From Dictyobacter aurantiacus (lineage in GTDB: Bacteria; Chloroflexota; Ktedonobacteria; Ktedonobacterales; Ktedonobacteraceae): a DNA stretch of 64,000 bases. The position numbers were made by a program, and so were the translations under genes. Positions within the stretch are counted from its first letter, which is position 1, and every line of letters starts with the position of its first letter. Of the stretch, positions 62,501 through 64,000 are shown in pieces. The stretch spans positions 3,472,001 through 3,536,000 of the forward strand of contig NZ_BIFQ01000001.1 of assembly GCF_003967515.1 (NCBI RefSeq), written 5' to 3'. The notes below the pieces were generated by a model. The model was not told the origin of the DNA, searched no databases, and worked only from the letters and a program-made list of their open reading frames with translations.

Positions 62501-62803
62501 CTCATGTGGCAGATGATAGAACTGAACCTTCAACGTGTAAGGAGCGATGGCACGATCCTTAATCTCCTTGACCAGGCTGCGGTAATAGTTGTCCTCTAGC
62601 TGCACCTCGACGCGTTCGGTGCCGGTATCCAGCGTGATGATCGGAACGCGCTCCCCCTGCTGCTGGCGTTCCTGGGCTGCTACCAGCCGTCCGGAGAGTT
62701 GGGGAGTATGACAGGGCTGTTTAGGGTCAAGCGTACATAGAAAGCACTCCTGGCGCTGTCTGACCTCTTTGGGCTGCTGATGATTCGCCTCGTGAATTTG
62801 CAT
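59579..62803 (-). CDS. Dna2-like PD-(D/E)XK nuclease-SF1 helicase
   Basis: A 1074-residue protein. The N-terminus has a short Cys cluster (CFLCTLDPKQPC). Next is a Cas4/RecB-type nuclease domain (about 140-400) with RGNIVHYCFKELL, LRGRLDIF, LLELKTG and Cys residues (CSKCAMLEHC) that may hold an Fe-S cluster. The rest is an SF1B helicase with Walker A GPPGTGKTS near 626, DEAGQ near 769, GDEKQLPPL, YRAQV and DRFQGGE. The layout is that of eukaryotic Dna2. It could serve DNA repair or defence. It ends 27 nt from the convergent kinase gene. Confidence 0.9.
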   Translation of the reverse strand: MQIHEANHQQPKEVRQRQECFLCTLDPKQPCHTPQLSGRLVAAQERQQQGERVPIITLDTGTERVEVQLEDNYYRSLVKEIKDRAIAPYTLKVQFYHLPHEPVVIEYKNGTRRRYQGNSYTLAVLESDILLNITALNQAEYCTRQYLLNRLIPSSANSATIRGNIVHYCFKELLKEHDRGTFTGDTQQPQETETPLQVMQRHLDQALDLNSIDIALADVPVETMRSDVQPHLESLARWYESESNTLWTLPGVVADDQQAEVGNQVRAETFLLAPEIGLRGRLDIFWQQAGQQRLLELKTGGASGDLPKRDHRWQVLGYHALLAVRRQSKMKRAFATLLYSGTPGKAQSFGIRASIREIQRVNETRNNLILNHVTGIPSAPPGPSRCSKCAMLEHCQTVSALLQWQPPEPTRPESSDQPAVSGLEKEGTTLPTRMPRTILPAERAFFSKYYHLLQIEGQAGEQQQALLWLTPVEERIERGSAIQGLTPVEPPEIQSDGWSLTFRCANTSELREGDEILLSDGNPVAGEVVSGTITAISAEHVSVWTRELIAQPQLIDRYDNDLVHVRTLQNLVRWHHVPSHMQDLVAGKIRPRFMNEEITGRADFNREQNLAVLRALQMKDYLLIHGPPGTGKTSVIAEIVKRLTDQGQRIMLAAFTNQAVDNMLKRLQREGFTQFLRLGSERSVSDEIKPWLLKERLKIAQQALARGEKVKDDPFHPNPSYQDLVFDMLYTTPVVASTTATWSSDKYTPNTGSSGDAGNTNVGFSFDVAIIDEAGQLTIPAILGALRFARRFILVGDEKQLPPLVLSPEASEAGLADSLFSFLKQRNDEYMQQHPLDVSACVPLLTQYRMNKWISNFSSTVFYEKQLEAHPSVANRRLPPIAASRLLQLQKTEQEAVHKALDPRFPLVFWDVRDQEASPEAKQNNAEARAVRELVAGLLARGIQPQDIGIIAPYRAQVANIRRHLFATHPESNWQALPTDTALSVDTVDRFQGGERLVMIISFATSHEPASESQRRQFLINPHRLNVALTRAQRKLILVGCVPALANLPTFSRLITYCRSMNTLLAEPVVVTAR

Positions 62804-62891
62804 GTTTGTACACTTCCCCCTTATTTGCTCGGTATGCTGAAAGTGTACGGGAAGAACATAATTTCGTCAAGATCGCGAGGAATTCTGGGTT

Positions 62892-62948
62892 CATCTGAAA
62901 GCGTGGGAAGGGCCGGGTTTGACCCGACCCTTCCCACGCTTTCAGATG
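62892..62948. terminator. 27-bp-arm terminator after the lactate permease gene
   Basis: Arms 62892-62918 and 62922-62948 pair with one internal mismatch around a 3-nt loop, 11 nt beyond the permease stop on the minus strand and upstream of the Dna2-like gene. Confidence 0.8.
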
Positions 62949-62959
62949 GATATTTGTGC

Positions 62960-64000
62960 TTAATGGGGGATAATGCCCGGAATCAGGTATTGCTGGATCA
63001 TCACAATGATGCCCAGGATGGTCGCGAGAATGATGCTGTGGAAAAAGGTACGCCGGATGATCAGGCCCTCTTTCCCATTCAGTTCCGTGGTCGATACGCC
63101 GGTGCTGACGTTCTGGGGACTGATCATCTTCGACATGACGGCGCCACTGCTGTTGCTGGCCGCCATCAGTACGGGACTGAGATTTAGCTGCCGCGCCGCT
63201 ACCACCTGGAGATTGCCAAAGAGGGCGTTGCTGGAGGTATCACTTCCGCTCAGGAAGCAGGCGATCCAGCCCAGAAAGACCGAGAAGAAGGGGAAGATAA
63301 AGCCAACTTTGGAGATGGCCAGGCCCAGCGTATATGACATGCCGGAGTAGTTGTACAGATAGGCCAGTCCGATAATCAGCATGACTGTGAGGATTGGGAA
63401 ACGTAGCTGGCGCCAGGTATCGACCAGGGACAGCCAGATGATGCTGGCGCTTGATCCGGTGGCGATCATTACGAGCGCGGTCACGATGACGGTCAATAAA
63501 ATGGCCGTGCCTGTTCCGAGTGGCTGGAAGGCATAGATCGCGGCATAGGGCTTATTGTAGAGGGTGAGGAAGATCTGCTTATCCAGGCCGGCCCAGTGGA
63601 TATTCAGCGCCCCCAGGGTGGGAACCTTTAAAAAGGTCCAGGCGATCACGATGATGCTTACCAGTAGCCATGGGAGCCAGGCCAGAATGGCTTCCTGCGT
63701 GGTCGGCTTCTGGGTCGCATTCCCTGCTCCGCCGCCGCGGTCCTCCTCTTGCGCTACGTCGGCCGCCTCAATACCCGCTTCGACCTCGTTGCCACCGGTG
63801 TCGATGCCTTTTACGACGGGTGCGAAGGTGGCGCGATACTGCTCGATGTCGCGCGGTTTCCAGACCTGCACAAAGAGGATGACGCAGATCAGTGAGAAGA
63901 GAGAGGCCAGCACATCCGGCAGCTCTGGTCCCACAAAGTTTGAGATCGTAAACTGCATCAGGGCGAAGGAGAGTCCAGCCACCAGGGCGGCCGGCCAGAT
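62960..64000 (-). CDS. L-lactate permease, partial (runs off the right edge)
   Basis: The C-terminal ~345 residues of an LldP-family permease, which imports L-lactate or glycolate with protons. Full-length members have about 550 residues, so the first ~200 lie beyond the window; the frame stays open to the last base. At least eight membrane helices are visible. An acidic/Gly-rich cytoplasmic loop (ATFAPVVKGIDTGG onward) and the family motif FLSGSDTSSNALFGNLQ are present, as is ASNSSGAVMSKMISPQN. Confidence 0.92.
   Translation of the reverse strand: MWPAALVAGLSFALMQFTISNFVGPELPDVLASLFSLICVILFVQVWKPRDIEQYRATFAPVVKGIDTGGNEVEAGIEAADVAQEEDRGGGAGNATQKPTTQEAILAWLPWLLVSIIVIAWTFLKVPTLGALNIHWAGLDKQIFLTLYNKPYAAIYAFQPLGTGTAILLTVIVTALVMIATGSSASIIWLSLVDTWRQLRFPILTVMLIIGLAYLYNYSGMSYTLGLAISKVGFIFPFFSVFLGWIACFLSGSDTSSNALFGNLQVVAARQLNLSPVLMAASNSSGAVMSKMISPQNVSTGVSTTELNGKEGLIIRRTFFHSIILATILGIIVMIQQYLIPGIIPH

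Noticed and set aside
6745..62948. CRISPR array or tandem-repeat explanation for the recurring repeats
   Set aside because: The repeats are inverted and dispersed, with private sequences; there is no direct-repeat/spacer periodicity and no cas gene.
1..64000. Prophage, integrative element or insertion sequence
   Set aside because: I found no integrase, transposase or phage gene, and no terminal repeats with a target duplication around gene blocks.

Overview
The window looks like chromosomal DNA from a Ktedonobacteria-like member of the Chloroflexota. This is an inference from gene content, since there is no 16S rRNA here. It rests on Ser/Thr kinases and sensor-like proteins with N-terminal zinc ribbons, a run of DUF1080/LamG-like membrane proteins, several short-lived MFS pumps, T-box leaders in front of aminoacyl-tRNA synthetases, and base composition a little above 50% G+C by eye. 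I see no transposase, integrase, phage structural gene or CRISPR array, so most genes read as resident core or accessory genes.

Layout. 0.3-6.8 kb: two tandem rhomboid proteases (one with a TPR region), a MarC-type membrane protein, and a three-gene operon of two unknown membrane proteins and an MFS transporter. 6.9-9.4 kb: tatA-tatC, then an ECF-like sigma factor overlapping a small one-TM protein. 9.5-14.6 kb: a fatty-acid/ribosome block transcribed leftwards (coaD, coiled-coil protein, yceD, rpmF, fabD, a fabG remnant, asp23-like, nusB, acpP). 14.9-24.7 kb: PadR-MFS operon with a readable promoter/operator, zinc-ribbon Ser/Thr kinase, DUF427 protein, DHA2 drug pump, a lipid kinase-PAP2 phosphatase pair, and a MerA-like flavoprotein. 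25-32 kb: methyltransferase, DUF2231-Rieske protein, ECF sigma factor, EamA exporter, HAD phosphatase, LEA/YtxH-like protein, acetate kinase. 32-39 kb: recG, ArsA-like ATPase, phytoene/squalene synthase. 39-44.5 kb: leuS with an odd T-box leader joined to a tRNA-Ala gene, a second tRNA-Ala, and a polysaccharide deacetylase. 44.7-52.5 kb: dihydrolipoyl dehydrogenase, PrsW protease, two metallophosphoesterases, an alpha-hydroxy-acid oxidase, and serS with a full T-box. 52.6-64 kb: a GT39-like membrane protein, three tandem DUF1080-like paralogues, a SufT-like protein, a histidine kinase fused directly to a LuxR DNA-binding domain, a Dna2-like nuclease-helicase, and an L-lactate permease running off the right edge.

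The most unusual feature lies between the genes. About twenty inverted repeats have arms of 20-42 bp, nearly all perfect, with 0-7 nt loops. Each has mostly its own sequence. Many sit exactly at stop codons, where they could act as terminators, but others lie between divergent genes where no transcript should end. Several are bracketed by short shared modules (a GAGCGCC-N-GGCGC palindrome on one side, a GC-rich GGCCGC block on the other), which makes a composite repeat with conserved flanks and a variable palindromic centre. The second notable locus is the leuS leader: a T-box antiterminator/terminator with no room for Stem I begins 21 nt after a tRNA-Ala gene that has an encoded CCA end.
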